From Eutreptiella sp. 'Long Island Sound 2002' (lineage: Eukaryota; Euglenozoa; Euglenophyceae; Eutreptiales; Eutreptiaceae), in NCBI GenBank assembly GCA_964036045.1, contig OZ038401.1:35197777-35261776 (forward strand): a stretch of DNA of 64,000 bases, written 5' to 3'. This document shows positions 26,473 to 39,860 of the stretch, in pieces; within the stretch, counting starts at the first letter, position 1; the number at the start of each line of letters is the position of its first letter. The notes beneath the pieces were generated by a model. The model had not been told where the DNA came from, did not search any database, and saw only the letters and a program-made list of their open reading frames with translations. Both the position numbers and the translations under genes were made by a program.

Positions 26473-27940
26473 TGGTTATGGGCGGTCTATAGACAACAAA
26501 AAAGTACCAGCTTTGACGCCACGAAACGGCATGGTGCTTGCACTATCAAAGGCGGCCCCAAATTTCTTTGGGCCCGAGGAAACGTGAACTTCAAAAGCGA
26601 GGTAGAAGCCCTTTTTTCCTTTACCTGGTGGATAGAGCGCGGCCTGAGACGTTAGCACCGATAGTGAGTCCATATGAACGAGTATGAAGGGGCCATACAA
26701 CGGAATAATGAACACGCAGCATCAGGTGCTTTCAACATTCGCGGGAACAAAGCCCAGCATATTTGAGGCTTTGCAAGCAAGGAGATACGAGGGTGCCGAC
26801 CCCCCTTGGGATAAGGAGATATTTGTGTGGCGTTTGGCAACTACCACCCCCGAATTCACGTTCATGTCCCCTAAGATGAGGCGCCCGGGAGTTTCAAGCT
26901 CCCCTCTTGTAGTATGGAAGGGTCAAAGTGCCCTCTTGAAAAGGATCATCAATGTGAAGAACGGCCCTCGTGGCAAAGGGCCCTGGGTTCCTGACAGTAG
27001 CGCCGACCTGGGCAATTTTGGCATCCTGAGGCCACTTGGGGACCCCATGGCTCCGAGACACCAGCGAATCAGGGGACGCCAGATTGCATAGAACGTCCAA
27101 GGGGTTCATAGGTGAAGGCTGTATTTTTTTGCCTCGCCCCTACCCCGGTGGCCCCCCACAAGGGGTCATGTATGGACATTTTCAGCCAAAGTAATTCTGG
27201 GCTGAAAACACCTCTTTCGAGGCATTTGGGGCAAGGCTCGGCCCTTTCAAATACTTCCATGCACTCGCAGTATATTAATGTCTTCGATTTGATGTCTCGT
27301 CCAGCTGCGAACCTTCGCATGGGATATCTACCTACTGCCCTCCTTATCCAAAACGCTGGCCCAATCGTCATGCTGGGCACAGTTTGCAATCCCTTGGTTA
27401 GTAGACAGTGATGAAGCTCATCAAACAACGCACCACACTGCCTCCGTGATGACTGTACAAACTGAGTATGTACTCGATTGGTCGGAGCCTTGGGTGGCCT
27501 GGGATTCTAGAGCCATCGAGCATCCCAGGGCGGAAAGCGGATTATCCACCGTGGGCCTGCTACGTAGACAGAGTCCACGCTCACGGGTGATTATGTGGCA
27601 CTAAGCTGTAGAGATGGACACGCGTGGAGTTTTTGCCCTGGCGATTGCACCAAAAGCCACCACACATTGTCATTCAAAATGCCATGCACCCAGACCGACG
27701 TCATAGCACAACTATGGTAGCGGTCGTCAAAAGTGAAGGAAAGATCTGCTCGTGGAGTCTAGAGCCCCAGAGCATCCCGCAGTGCAATGTGGATTATGCA
27801 CAGTGGACCTGCTACCTGGACATCCTCCAACCTCACGGGCAACTCTCTGGCACTAAGATGCAAAGATGGTCATTGCCTGATGGTGTGCCTTGGCCATTGG
27901 ACCAAACGTGGTAAGGTCCACAGTATGATGGTATGGGTAT
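26473..27940 (+). repeat. M module, copy 1
   Basis: About 1.47 kb recurring at 43302-44771 (offset 16,831), 52407-53876 (offset 25,936) and, diverged and joined to different DNA, at 47935-49242. The right third contains diverged J-like and satellite-like strings and leads into the ~203-bp array. Confidence 0.9.
26476..27510 (-). pseudogene. Broken copy of the M-module gene (unknown protein)
   Basis: Minus-strand frames encode the same peptide as the better copy at 47451-48813, but with a TGA in the segment PANVEST-stop-CCVFII, a 3-bp deletion near 26859 and a different end after SQAALYP. No function is recognised. Confidence 0.4.
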
Positions 27941-30900
27941 GCATTGTCATGGAGCCTGACAGCATGAGTGTGACCTCCTAGGTGTCCTCTAGAGGTCCAT
28001 AAACCTCAAGCTGAAGAGATGGCCCACAAACCGTTTTTTTGTACAAATTTCACCGTTCCACTACGTAACTTTTAAGCTTTTTCAGGATGGCTGTTTTTCA
28101 GTGATAGTCGGCAACCCAAGGCACCCCCCCAGGGCAACGTGGGTGCATTGTCATGGAGCCTGACAGCATGAGTGTGACCTCCTAGGTGTCCTCTAGAGGT
28201 TCATAAACCTCAAGCTGAAGAGATGGTCCACAAACCGTTTTTTTTGTACAAATGTCACCGTTCCACTACGTAACTTTTAGGCTTTTTCAGGATGGCTGTT
28301 TTCAGTAATAGTCGGCAACCCAAGGCACCCCCCCAGGGCAACGTGGATGCATTATCATGGAGCCTGACAGCATGAGTGTGACCTCCTAGGTGTCCTCTAG
28401 AGGTTCATAAACCTCAAGCTGAAGAGATGGCCCACAAACCGTTTTTTTGTACAAATTTCACCGTTCCACTACGTAACTTTTAGGCTTTTTCAGGATGGCT
28501 GTTTTCAGTGATAGTCGGCAACCCAAGGCACCCCCCCAGGGCAACGTGGATGCATTGTCACGGAGCCTGACAGCATGAGTGTGACCTCCTAGGTGTCCTC
28601 TAGAGGTTCATAAACCTCAAGCTGAAGAGATGGCCCACAAACCGTTTTTTTTGTACAAATTTCACCGTTCCACTACGTAACTTTTAGGCTTTTTCAGGAT
28701 GGCTGTTTTCAGTGATAGTCGGCAACCCAAGGCACCCCCCCAGGGCAATGTGGATGCATTGTCATGGAGCCTGACAGCATGAGTGTGACCTCCTAGGTGT
28801 CCTCTAGAGGTTCATAAACCTCAAGCTGAAGAGATGGCCCACAAACCGTTTTTTTGTACAAATTTCACCGTTCCACTACGTAACTTTTAGGCTTTTTCAA
28901 CATGGTTGTTTTCAGTGGTAGTCGGCAACCCAAGGCACCCCCCCAGGGCACCGTGGATAAATTATCATGGAGCCTCACCGCATGAGTGTGACCTCCTAGG
29001 TGTCCTCTAGAGGTTCATAAACCTCAAGCTGAAGAGATGGCCCACAAACCGTTTTTTTTGTACAAATTTCACCGTTCCACTACGTAACTTTTAGGCTTTT
29101 TCAGGATGGCTGTTTTTCAGTGATAGTCGGCAACCCAAGGCACCCCCCCAGGGCAACGTGGATGCATTATCATGGAGCCTGACAGCATGAGTGTGACCTC
29201 CTAGGTGTCCTCTAGAGGTTCATAAACCTCAAGCTGAAGAGATGGCCCACAAACCGTTTTTTTTGTACAAATTTCACCGTTCCACTACGTAACTTTTAGG
29301 CTTTTTCAGGATGGCTGTTTTCAGTGATAGTTGGCAACCCAAGGCACCCCCCCAGGGCAACGTGGATGCATTGTCACGGAGCCTGACCGCATGAGTGTGA
29401 CCTCCTAGGTGTCCTCTAGAGGTTCATAAACCTCAAGCTGAAGAGATGGCCCACAAACCGTTTTTTTTGTACAAATTTCACCGTTCCACTACGTAACTTT
29501 TAGGCTTTTTCAGGATGGCTGTTTTCAGTGATAGTCGGCAACCCAAGGCACCCCCCCAGGGCAACGTGGATGCATTATCATGGAGCCTGACAGCATGAGT
29601 GTGACCTCCTAGGTGTCCTCTAGAGGTTCATAAACCTCAAGCTGAAGAGATGGCCCACAAACCGTTTTTTTGCACAAATTTCACCGTTCCACTACGTAAC
29701 TTTTAGGCTTTTTCAACATGGTTGTTTTCAGTGATAGTCGGCAACCCAAGGCACCCCCCCAGGGCAACGTGGATAAATTATCATGGAGCCTCACCGCATG
29801 AGTGTGACCTCCTAGGTGTCCTCTAGAGGTTCATAAACCTCAAGCTGAAGAGATGGCCCACAAACCGTTTTTTTGTACAAATTTCACCGTTCCACTACGT
29901 AACTTTTAAGCTTTTTCAGGATGGCTGTTTTCAGTGATAGTCGGCAACCCAAGGCAGCCCCCCAGGGCAACGTGGATGCATTGTCACGGAGCCTGACCGC
30001 ATGAGTGTGACCTCCTAGGTGTCCTCTAGAGGTTCATAAACCTCAAGCTGAAGAGATGGCCCACAAACCGTTTTTTTTGTACAAATTTCACCGTTCCACT
30101 ACGTAACTTTTAGGCTTTTTCAGGATGGCTGTTTTCAGTGATAGTCGGCAACCCAAGGCACCCCCCCAGGGCAACGTGGATGCATTATCATGGAGCCTGA
30201 CAGCATGAGTGTGACCTCCTAGGTGTCCTCTAGAGGTTCATAAACCTCAAGCTGAAGAGATGGCCCACAAACCGTTTTTTTGTACAAATTTCACCGTTCC
30301 ACTACGTAACTTTTAGGCCTTTTCAACATGGTTGTTTTCAGTGATAGTCGGCAACCCAAGGCACCCCCCCAGGGCACCGTGGATAAATTATCATGGAGCC
30401 TCACCGCATGAGTGTGACCTCCTAGGTGTCCTCTAGAGGTTCATAAACCTCAAGCTGAAGAGATGGCCCACAAACCGTTTTTTTTGTACAAATTTCACCG
30501 TTCCACTACGTAACTTTTAGGCTTTTTCAGGATGGCTGTTTTTCAGTGATAGTCGGCAACCCAAGGCACCCCCCCAGGGCAACGTGGATGCATTATCATG
30601 GAGCCTGACAGCATGAGTGTGACCTCCTAGGTGTCCTCTAGAGGTTCATAAACCTCAAGCTGAAGAGATGGCCCACAAACCGTTTTTTTTGTACAAATTT
30701 CACCGTTCCACTACGTAACTTTTAGGCTTTTTCAGGATGGCTGTTTTCAGTGATAGTCGGCAACCCAAGGCACCCCCCCAGGGCAATGTGGATGCATTGT
30801 CATGGAGCTTGACAGCATGAGTGTGACCTCCTTGGTGTCCTCTAGAGGTTCATAAACCTCAAGCTGAAGAGATGGCCCACAAACCATTTTTTTGTACAAA

Positions 30901-33900
30901 GTTCACCGTTCCACTACGTAACTTTTAGGCTTTTTCAAGATGGCTGTTTTCAGTGGTAGTCGGCAACCCAAGGCACCCCCCCAGGGCAACGTGGATGCAT
31001 TATCATGGAGCCTGACAGCATGAGTGTGACCTCCTAGGTGTCCTCTAGAGGTTCATAAAACTCAAGCTGAAGAGATGGCCCACAAACCGCTTTTTTTATA
31101 CAAATTTCACCGTTCCACTACGTAACTTTTAGGCTTTTTCAGGATGGCTGTTTTCAGTGATAGTCGGCAACCCAAGGCACCCCCCCAGGGCAATGTGGAT
31201 GCATTGTCATGGAGCCTGACAGCATGAATGTGACCTCCTAGGTGTCCTCTAGAAGTTCATAAACCTCAAGCTGAAGAGATGGCCCACAAACCGTTTTTTT
31301 GTACAAATTTCACCGTTCCACTACGTAACTTTTAAGCTTTTTCAGGATGGCTGTTTTCAGTGATAGTCGGCAACCCAAGGCAGCCCCCCAGGGCAACGTG
31401 GATGCATTGTCACGGAGCCTGACCGCATGAGTGTGACCTCCTAGGTGTCCTCTAGAGGTTCATAAACCTCAAGCTGAAGAGATGGCCCACAAACCGTTTT
31501 TTTTGTACAAATTTCACCGTTCCACTACGTAACTTTTAGGCTTTTTCAGGATGGCTGTTTTCAGTGATAGTCGGCAACCCAAGGCACCCCCCCAGGGCAA
31601 CGTGGATGCATTATCATGGAGCCTGACAGCATGAGTGTGACCTCCTAGGTGTCCTCTAGAGGTTCATAAACCTCAAGCTGAAGAGATGGCCCACAAACTA
31701 TTTTTTTGTACAAATTTCACCGTTCCACTACGTAACTTTTAGGCTTTTTCAACATGGTTGTTTTCAGTGATAGTCGGCAACCCAAGGCACCCCCCCAGGG
31801 CACCGTGGATAAATTATCATGGAGCCTGACAGCATGAGTGTGACCTCCTAGGTGTCCTCTAGAGGTTCATAAACCTCAAGCTGAAGAGATGGCCCACAAA
31901 CTATTTTTTTGTACAAATTTCACCGTTCCACTACGTAACTTTTAGGCTTTTTCAACATGGTTGTTTTCAGTGATAGTCGGCAACCCAAGGCACCCCCCCA
32001 GGGCACCGTGGATAAATTATCATGGAGCCTCACCGCATGAGTGTGACCTCCTAGGTGTCCTCTAGAGGTTCATAAACCTCAAGCTGAAGAGATGGCCCAC
32101 AAACCGTTTTTTTTGTACAAATTTCACCGTTCCACTACGTAACTTTTAGGCTTTTTCAGGATGGCTGTTTTTCAGTAATAGTCGGCAACCCAAGGCACCC
32201 CCCCAGGGCAACGTGGATGCATTATCATGGAGCCTGACAGCATGAGTGTGACCTCCTAGGTGTCCTCTAGAGGTTCATAAACCTCAAGCTGAAGAGATGG
32301 CCCACAAACCGTTTTTTTTGTACAAATTTCACCGTTCCACTACGTAACTTTTAGGCTTTTTCAGGATGGCTGTTTTCAGTGATAGTTGGCAACCCAAGGC
32401 ACCCCCCCAGGGCAACGTGGATGCATTGTCACGGAGCCTGACCGCATGAGTGTGACCTCCTAGGTGTCCTCTAGAGGTTCATAAACCTCAAGCTGAAGAG
32501 ATGGCCCACAAACCGTTTTTTTTGTACAAATTTCACCGTTCCACTACGTAACTTTTAGGCTTTTTCAGGATGGCTGTTTTCAGTGATAGTCGGCAACCCA
32601 AGGCACCCCCCCAGGGCAACGTGGATGCATTATCATGGAGCCTGACAGCATGAGTGTGACCTCCTAGGTGTCCTCTAGAGGTTCATAAACCTCAAGCTGA
32701 AGAGATGGCCCACAAACCGTTTTTTTGCACAAATTTCACCGTTCCACTACGTAACTTTTAGGCTTTTTCAACATGGTTGTTTTCAGTGATAGTCGGCAAC
32801 CCAAGGCACCCCCCCAGGGCAACGTGGATAAATTATCATGGAGCCTCACCGCATGAGTGTGACCTCCTAGGTGTCCTCTAGAGGTTCATAAACCTCAAGC
32901 TGAAGAGATGGCCCACAAACCGTTTTTTTGTACAAATTTCACCGTTCCACTACGTAACTTTTAAGCTTTTTCAGGATGGCTGTTTTCAGTGATAGTCGGC
33001 AACCCAAGGCAGCCCCCCAGGGCAACGTGGATGCATTGTCACGGAGCCTGACCGCATGAGTGTGACCTCCTAGGTGTCCTCTAGAGGTTCATAAACCTCA
33101 AGCTGAAGAGATGGCCCACAAACCGTTTTTTTTGTACAAATTTCACCGTTCCACTACGTAACTTTTAGGCTTTTTCAGGATGGCTGTTTTCAGTGATAGT
33201 CGGCAACCCAAGGCACCCCCCCAGGGCAACGTGGATGCATTATCATGGAGCCTGACAGCATGAGTGTGACCTCCTAGGTGTCCTCTAGAGGTTCATAAAC
33301 CTCAAGCTGAAGAGATGGCCCACAAACCGTTTTTTTGTACAAATTTCACCGTTCCACTACGTAACTTTTAGGCCTTTTCAACATGGTTGTTTTCAGTGAT
33401 AGTCGGCAACCCAAGGCACCCCCCCAGGGCACCGTGGATAAATTATCATGGAGCCTCACCGCATGAGTGTGACCTCCTAGGTGTCCTCTAGAGGTTCATA
33501 AACCTCAAGCTGAAGAGATGGCCCACAAACCGTTTTTTTTGTACAAATTTCACCGTTCCACTACGTAACTTTTAGGCTTTTTCAGGATGGCTGTTTTTCA
33601 GTGATAGTCGGCAACCCAAGGCACCCCCCCAGGGCAACGTGGATGCATTATCATGGAGCCTGACAGCATGAGTGTGACCTCCTAGGTGTCCTCTAGAGGT
33701 TCATAAACCTCAAGCTGAAGAGATGGCCCACAAACCGTTTTTTTTGTACAAATTTCACCGTTCCACTACGTAACTTTTAGGCTTTTTCAGGATGGCTGTT
33801 TTCAGTGATAGTCGGCAACCCAAGGCACCCCCCCAGGGCAATGTGGATGCATTGTCATGGAGCTTGACAGCATGAGTGTGACCTCCTTGGTGTCCTCTAG

Positions 33901-36900
33901 AGGTTCATAAACCTCAAGCTGAAGAGATGGCCCACAAACCATTTTTTTGTACAAAGTTCACCGTTCCACTACGTAACTTTTAGGCTTTTTCAAGATGGCT
34001 GTTTTCAGTGGTAGTCGGCAACCCAAGGCACCCCCCCAGGGCAACGTGGATGCATTATCATGGAGCCTGACAGCATGAGTGTGACCTCCTAGGTGTCCTC
34101 TAGAGGTTCATAAAACTCAAGCTGAAGAGATGGCCCACAAACCGCTTTTTTTATACAAATTTCACCGTTCCACTACGTAACTTTTAGGCTTTTTCAGGAT
34201 GGCTGTTTTCAGTGATAGTCGGCAACCCAAGGCACCCCCCCAGGGCAATGTGGATGCATTGTCATGGAGCCTGACAGCATGAATGTGACCTCCTAGGTGT
34301 CCTCTAGAAGTTCATAAACCTCAAGCTGAAGAGATGGCCCACAAACCGTTTTTTTGTACAAATTTCACCGTTCCACTACGTAACTTTTAAGCTTTTTCAG
34401 GATGGCTGTTTTCAGTGATAGTCGGCAACCCAAGGCAGCCCCCCAGGGCAACGTGGATGCATTGTCACGGAGCCTGACCGCATGAGTGTGACCTCCTAGG
34501 TGTCCTCTAGAGGTTCATAAACCTCAAGCTGAAGAGATGGCCCACAAACCGTTTTTTTTGTACAAATTTCACCGTTCCACTACGTAACTTTTAGGCTTTT
34601 TCAGGATGGCTGTTTTCAGTGATAGTCGGCAACCCAAGGCACCCCCCCAGGGCAACGTGGATGCATTATCATGGAGCCTGACAGCATGAGTGTGACCTCC
34701 TAGGTGTCCTCTAGAGGTTCATAAACCTCAAGCTGAAGAGATGGCCCACAAACTATTTTTTTGTACAAATTTCACCGTTCCACTACGTAACTTTTAGGCT
34801 TTTTCAACATGGTTGTTTTCAGTGATAGTCGGCAACCCAAGGCACCCCCCCAGGGCACCGTGGATAAATTATCATGGAGCCTGACAGCATGAGTGTGACC
34901 TCCTAGGTGTCCTCTAGAGGTTCATAAACCTCAAGCTGAAGAGATGGCCCACAAACTATTTTTTTGTACAAATTTCACCGTTCCACTACGTAACTTTTAG
35001 GCTTTTTCAACATGGTTGTTTTCAGTGATAGTCGGCAACCCAAGGCACCCCCCCAGGGCACCGTGGATAAATTATCATGGAGCCTCACCGCATGAGTGTG
35101 ACCTCCTAGGTGTCCTCTAGAGGTTCATAAACCTCAAGCTGAAGAGATGGCCCACAAACCGTTTTTTTTGTACAAATTTCACCGTTCCACTACGTAACTT
35201 TTAGGCTTTTTCAGGATGGCTGTTTTTCAGTAATAGTCGGCAACCCAAGGCACCCCCCCAGGGCAACGTGGATGCATTATCATGGAGCCTGACAGCATGA
35301 GTGTGACCTCCTAGGTGTCCTCTAGAGGTTCATAAACCTCAAGCTGAAGAGATGGCCCACAAACCGTTTTTTTTGTACAAATTTCACCGTTCCACTACGT
35401 AACTTTTAGGCTTTTTCAGGATGGCTGTTTTCAGTGATAGTTGGCAACCCAAGGCACCCCCCCAGGGCAACGTGGATGCATTGTCACGGAGCCTGACCGC
35501 ATGAGTGTGACCTCCTAGGTGTCCTCTAGAGGTTCATAAACCTCAAGCTGAAGAGATGGCCCACAAACCGTTTTTTTTGTACAAATTTCACCGTTCCACT
35601 ACGTAACTTTTAGGCTTTTTCAGGATGGCTGTTTTCAGTGATAGTCGGCAACCCAAGGCACCCCCCCAGGGCAACGTGGATGCATTATCATGGAGCCTGA
35701 CAGCATGAGTGTGACCTCCTAGGTGTCCTCTAGAGGTTCATAAACCTCAAGCTGAAGAGATGGCCCACAAACCGTTTTTTTGCACAAATTTCACCGTTCC
35801 ACTACGTAACTTTTAGGCTTTTTCAACATGGTTGTTTTCAGTGATAGTCGGCAACCCAAGGCACCCCCCCAGGGCAACGTGGATAAATTATCATGGAGCC
35901 TCACCGCATGAGTGTGACCTCCTAGGTGTCCTCTAGAGGTTCATAAACCTCAAGCTGAAGAGATGGCCCACAAACCGTTTTTTTGTACAAATTTCACCGT
36001 TCCACTACGTAACTTTTAAGCTTTTTCAGGATGGCTGTTTTCAGTGATAGTCGGCAACCCAAGGCAGCCCCCCAGGGCAACGTGGATGCATTGTCACGGA
36101 GCCTGACCGCATGAGTGTGACCTCCTAGGTGTCCTCTAGAGGTTCATAAACCTCAAGCTGAAGAGATGGCCCACAAACCGTTTTTTTTGTACAAATTTCA
36201 CCGTTCCACTACGTAACTTTTAGGCTTTTTCAGGATGGCTGTTTTCAGTGATAGTCGGCAACCCAAGGCACCCCCCCAGGGCAACGTGGATGCATTATCA
36301 TGGAGCCTGACAGCATGAGTGTGACCTCCTAGGTGTCCTCTAGAGGTTCATAAACCTCAAGCTGAAGAGATGGCCCACAAACCGTTTTTTTGTACAAATT
36401 TCACCGTTCCACTACGTAACTTTTAGGCCTTTTCAACATGGTTGTTTTCAGTGATAGTCGGCAACCCAAGGCACCCCCCCAGGGCACCGTGGATAAATTA
36501 TCATGGAGCCTCACCGCATGAGTGTGACCTCCTAGGTGTCCTCTAGAGGTTCATAAACCTCAAGCTGAAGAGATGGCCCACAAACCGTTTTTTTTGTACA
36601 AATTTCACCGTTCCACTACGTAACTTTTAGGCTTTTTCAGGATGGCTGTTTTTCAGTGATAGTCGGCAACCCAAGGCACCCCCCCAGGGCAACGTGGATG
36701 CATTATCATGGAGCCTGACAGCATGAGTGTGACCTCCTAGGTGTCCTCTAGAGGTTCATAAACCTCAAGCTGAAGAGATGGCCCACAAACCGTTTTTTTT
36801 GTACAAATTTCACCGTTCCACTACGTAACTTTTAGGCTTTTTCAGGATGGCTGTTTTCAGTGATAGTCGGCAACCCAAGGCACCCCCCCAGGGCAATGTG

Positions 36901-38133
36901 GATGCATTGTCATGGAGCTTGACAGCATGAGTGTGACCTCCTTGGTGTCCTCTAGAGGTTCATAAACCTCAAGCTGAAGAGATGGCCCACAAACCATTTT
37001 TTTGTACAAAGTTCACCGTTCCACTACGTAACTTTTAGGCTTTTTCAAGATGGCTGTTTTCAGTGGTAGTCGGCAACCCAAGGCACCCCCCCAGGGCAAC
37101 GTGGATGCATTATCATGGAGCCTGACAGCATGAGTGTGACCTCCTAGGTGTCCTCTAGAGGTTCATAAAACTCAAGCTGAAGAGATGGCCCACAAACCGC
37201 TTTTTTTATACAAATTTCACCGTTCCACTACGTAACTTTTAGGCTTTTTCAGGATGGCTGTTTTCAGTGATAGTCGGCAACCCAAGGCACCCCCCCAGGG
37301 CAATGTGGATGCATTGTCATGGAGCCTGACAGCATGAATGTGACCTCCTAGGTGTCCTCTAGAAGTTCATAAACCTCAAGCTGAAGAGATGGCCCACAAA
37401 CCGTTTTTTTGTACAAATTTCACCGTTCCACTACGTAACTTTTAAGCTTTTTCAGGATGGCTGTTTTCAGTGATAGTCGGCAACCCAAGGCAGCCCCCCA
37501 GGGCAACGTGGATGCATTGTCACGGAGCCTGACCGCATGAGTGTGACCTCCTAGGTGTCCTCTAGAGGTTCATAAACCTCAAGCTGAAGAGATGGCGCAC
37601 AAACCGTTTTTTTTGTACAAATTTCACCGTTCCACTACGTAACTTTTAGGCTTTTTCAGGATGGCTGTTTTTCAGTGATAGTCGGCAACCCAAGGCACCC
37701 CCCCAGGGCAACGTGGATGCATTGTCATGGAGCCTGACAGCATGAGTGTGACCTCCTAGGTGTCCTCTAGAGGTTCATAAACCTCAAGCTGAAGAGATGG
37801 TCCACAAACCGTTTTTTTGTACAAATGTCACCGTTCCACTACGTAACTTTTAGGCTTTTTCAGGATGGCTGTTTTCAGTGATAGTCGGCAACCCAAGGCA
37901 CCCCCCCAGGGCAACGTGGATGCATTATCATGGAGCCTGACAGCATGAGTGTGACCTCCTAGGTGTCCTCTAGAGGTTCATAAACCTCAAGCTGAAGAGA
38001 TGGCCCACAAACCGTTTTTTTGTACAAATTTCACCGTTCCACTACGTAACTTTTAGGCTTTTTCAGGATGGCTGTTTTCAGTGATAGTCGGCAACCCAAG
38101 GCACCCCCCCAGGGCAACGTGGATGCATTGTCA
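27941..38133 (+). repeat. ~203-bp satellite array I, about 50 monomers, with higher-order repeat
   Basis: Monomers of 202-205 bp (length differs mainly in a T7/T8 run) contain GACAGCATGAGTGTGACCTC, the palindrome CCTCTAGAGG, the hairpin GAGGTTCATAAACCTC and GATAGTCGGCAACCCAAGG. From about 28,900 to 37,600 a 15-monomer unit repeats every 3055 bp. Marker positions 28951/32006/35061, 29671/32726/35781, 30377/33432/36487, 31087/34142/37197 and 31221/34276/37331 are all exactly 3055 apart. No open frame of note; no gene. Confidence 0.97.
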
Positions 38134-39415
38134 CATTCTCACCGGTCCTTTCCACATCGTCCCCGATCCTCCTCGCATCCTCCCAGATCCTCACCGCATC
38201 CTCCCTGATACTCCCCGCCTCCTCCCCGATCCTCCCTGCATCGTCCGCGGTCAGCCCCGCATCCTCCCCGATCCTCTACACATTGTTCCCTGTCCGCCCC
38301 GCATCCTGCCCGGTCCTCCCCGCATTCTTCCCGGTCGTTCCCGCATCGTCCCGGATCCTCCTCGCATCCTTCCCGATCCTCACAGCATCCTTTCCGATCC
38401 TTCCTGCATCATCCCGTGTCCTCCCCGCATCCTCCCCGATCCTCCCCGCATTCTCGCCGACCCTGCCTGCATCCTCCCTGATACTTCCGGCCTCCTCCCA
38501 GACCCCCGCAGCATCCCTCCGGTCATCCCCGCATCCTCTCCAATCCAACCCTACTCCGCCCCGATCCCCCCCGCATCCTTCTCGATCCTCTCCACAGACT
38601 CCGCGATCGTCCCCGCATCCTCCCCGGTCCTCCTGGCATCCTCCTGCATCATCCCGCAGCCTGCCCGATCCTCTCCGCACCCTCCCCGATCCTCCCCGCA
38701 TCCTCTCCGATCCTTCGCGATCCTCCCCGCATCTTCCCCGATCCTCCCCACATACTTTCCGATCCTCCCCACATCCTCCCTGATCCTCCCCGCATCCTCC
38801 CCGATCCTCCCGCATCCTACCCCCATCGTCCCTGCATCGTCCCCGGTGCCCTCGGCATCCTCTCCGATCCTCCCGGCATCCTCCCCGGTCGTCCCCGCAT
38901 CCTCCTTGATCCTCCTGGCATCCTCCCGGATCCTCCCCACTCACTCTTCGATGCTCCCTGCACCCTCCTCGATCCTCCGCGCATCCTCCGCGGTCCTCCC
39001 CACATCCTCTTCGATCCTCCCAGCATCCTCCCCAATCCTCCCCAAATTGTCCCTAGTCCTCCCCACATACTCCCCATTCCTCCCGGCACCCTCCCCGATC
39101 CTCCCCGCATCCTCGCCGATCCTCTCCTTATCATCCCCGATCCTCCCCGCATCCTCCCTGATCCTCCCCGCATCCTCCCTGGTCCTCCCTGCATCCTCCC
39201 TGGTCCTCCCTGCATCCTCCCGGATCCTCCCTACATACTCCCCGATCCTCCCCGCATCCTCTGAAATCCTCTCCGCATGCTCCCCGGTCCTCTGCACATA
39301 CTCCCCAATCATCCCAGCACCCTCCCCGATCCTCCCCGCATCCTCTCCGGTTCTCCCCGCATTCTCCCCGGTCCTCTCCTTATCCTCCCTGATCCTGCCC
39401 GCATCCTCCCACGTC
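38134..39415 (+). repeat. 21-bp CT-rich minisatellite, about 61 copies
   Basis: Degenerate tandem of GATCCTCCCCGCATCCTCCCC. The unit is a multiple of three, so several frames on both strands stay open: a plus-strand frame of 517 codons (38081-39634) with the heptad ILPDPPR, and minus-strand frames of GEDAGRI repeats. It starts abruptly inside a satellite monomer. I treat it as noncoding. Confidence 0.92.
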
Positions 39416-39860
39416 ATGGGAGCCAAGAGCCTGCATCCATGGGGCGAAGTAACGTCGCAGCTCCAGACGGCGCGAGTGGCACGCGGGCCCCGGACGGCGA
39501 CCTATGGGCACATGCCGTGGCAGGTGAGAGGACTTCCGCGCGGACAGCGCGGTGAAGCTGGACCTGGTGGAAACATGGGCGCCGCCAGGGAGGGTGCGAA
39601 TCCGGTATATGCGGGCGACACCAGACAGAGATGAGTGGCATGGGCTGGTAGATCCGCGGGCATCGTGGATGGTCCACGTGTGGAAATGGCAGATAGAGAG
39701 TACCCAGAAGGGCATCCTCGTAGGTGTCATGGCGGCTGAGGGCACTTTCCTCCAGGGCATGCGCGGGCTCGGGGCAGCCGTCATGTGAGTCCGGGCATAG
39801 TTCATAGTGCTAGCGATCACGGGATGCATGCAGTATCGATGCCCTACCCAACACGGATAT
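39416..39860 (+). other. Unique segment with small ORF
   Basis: Not repeated elsewhere in the window. A plus-strand open stretch at 39552-39788 (no AUG at its left end) encodes about 78 residues including DEWHGLVDPRASWMVHVWKW and ends at TGA. A GTGAG donor-like string lies just upstream at 39523. It could be a relic exon; no family recognised. Confidence 0.3.

Noticed and set aside
26124-26492. Long arginine-valine or leucine-glycine frames in telomere arrays
   Set aside because: They are translations of TTAGGG/CCCTAA hexamers, also at 25365-25715 and 52295-52591.
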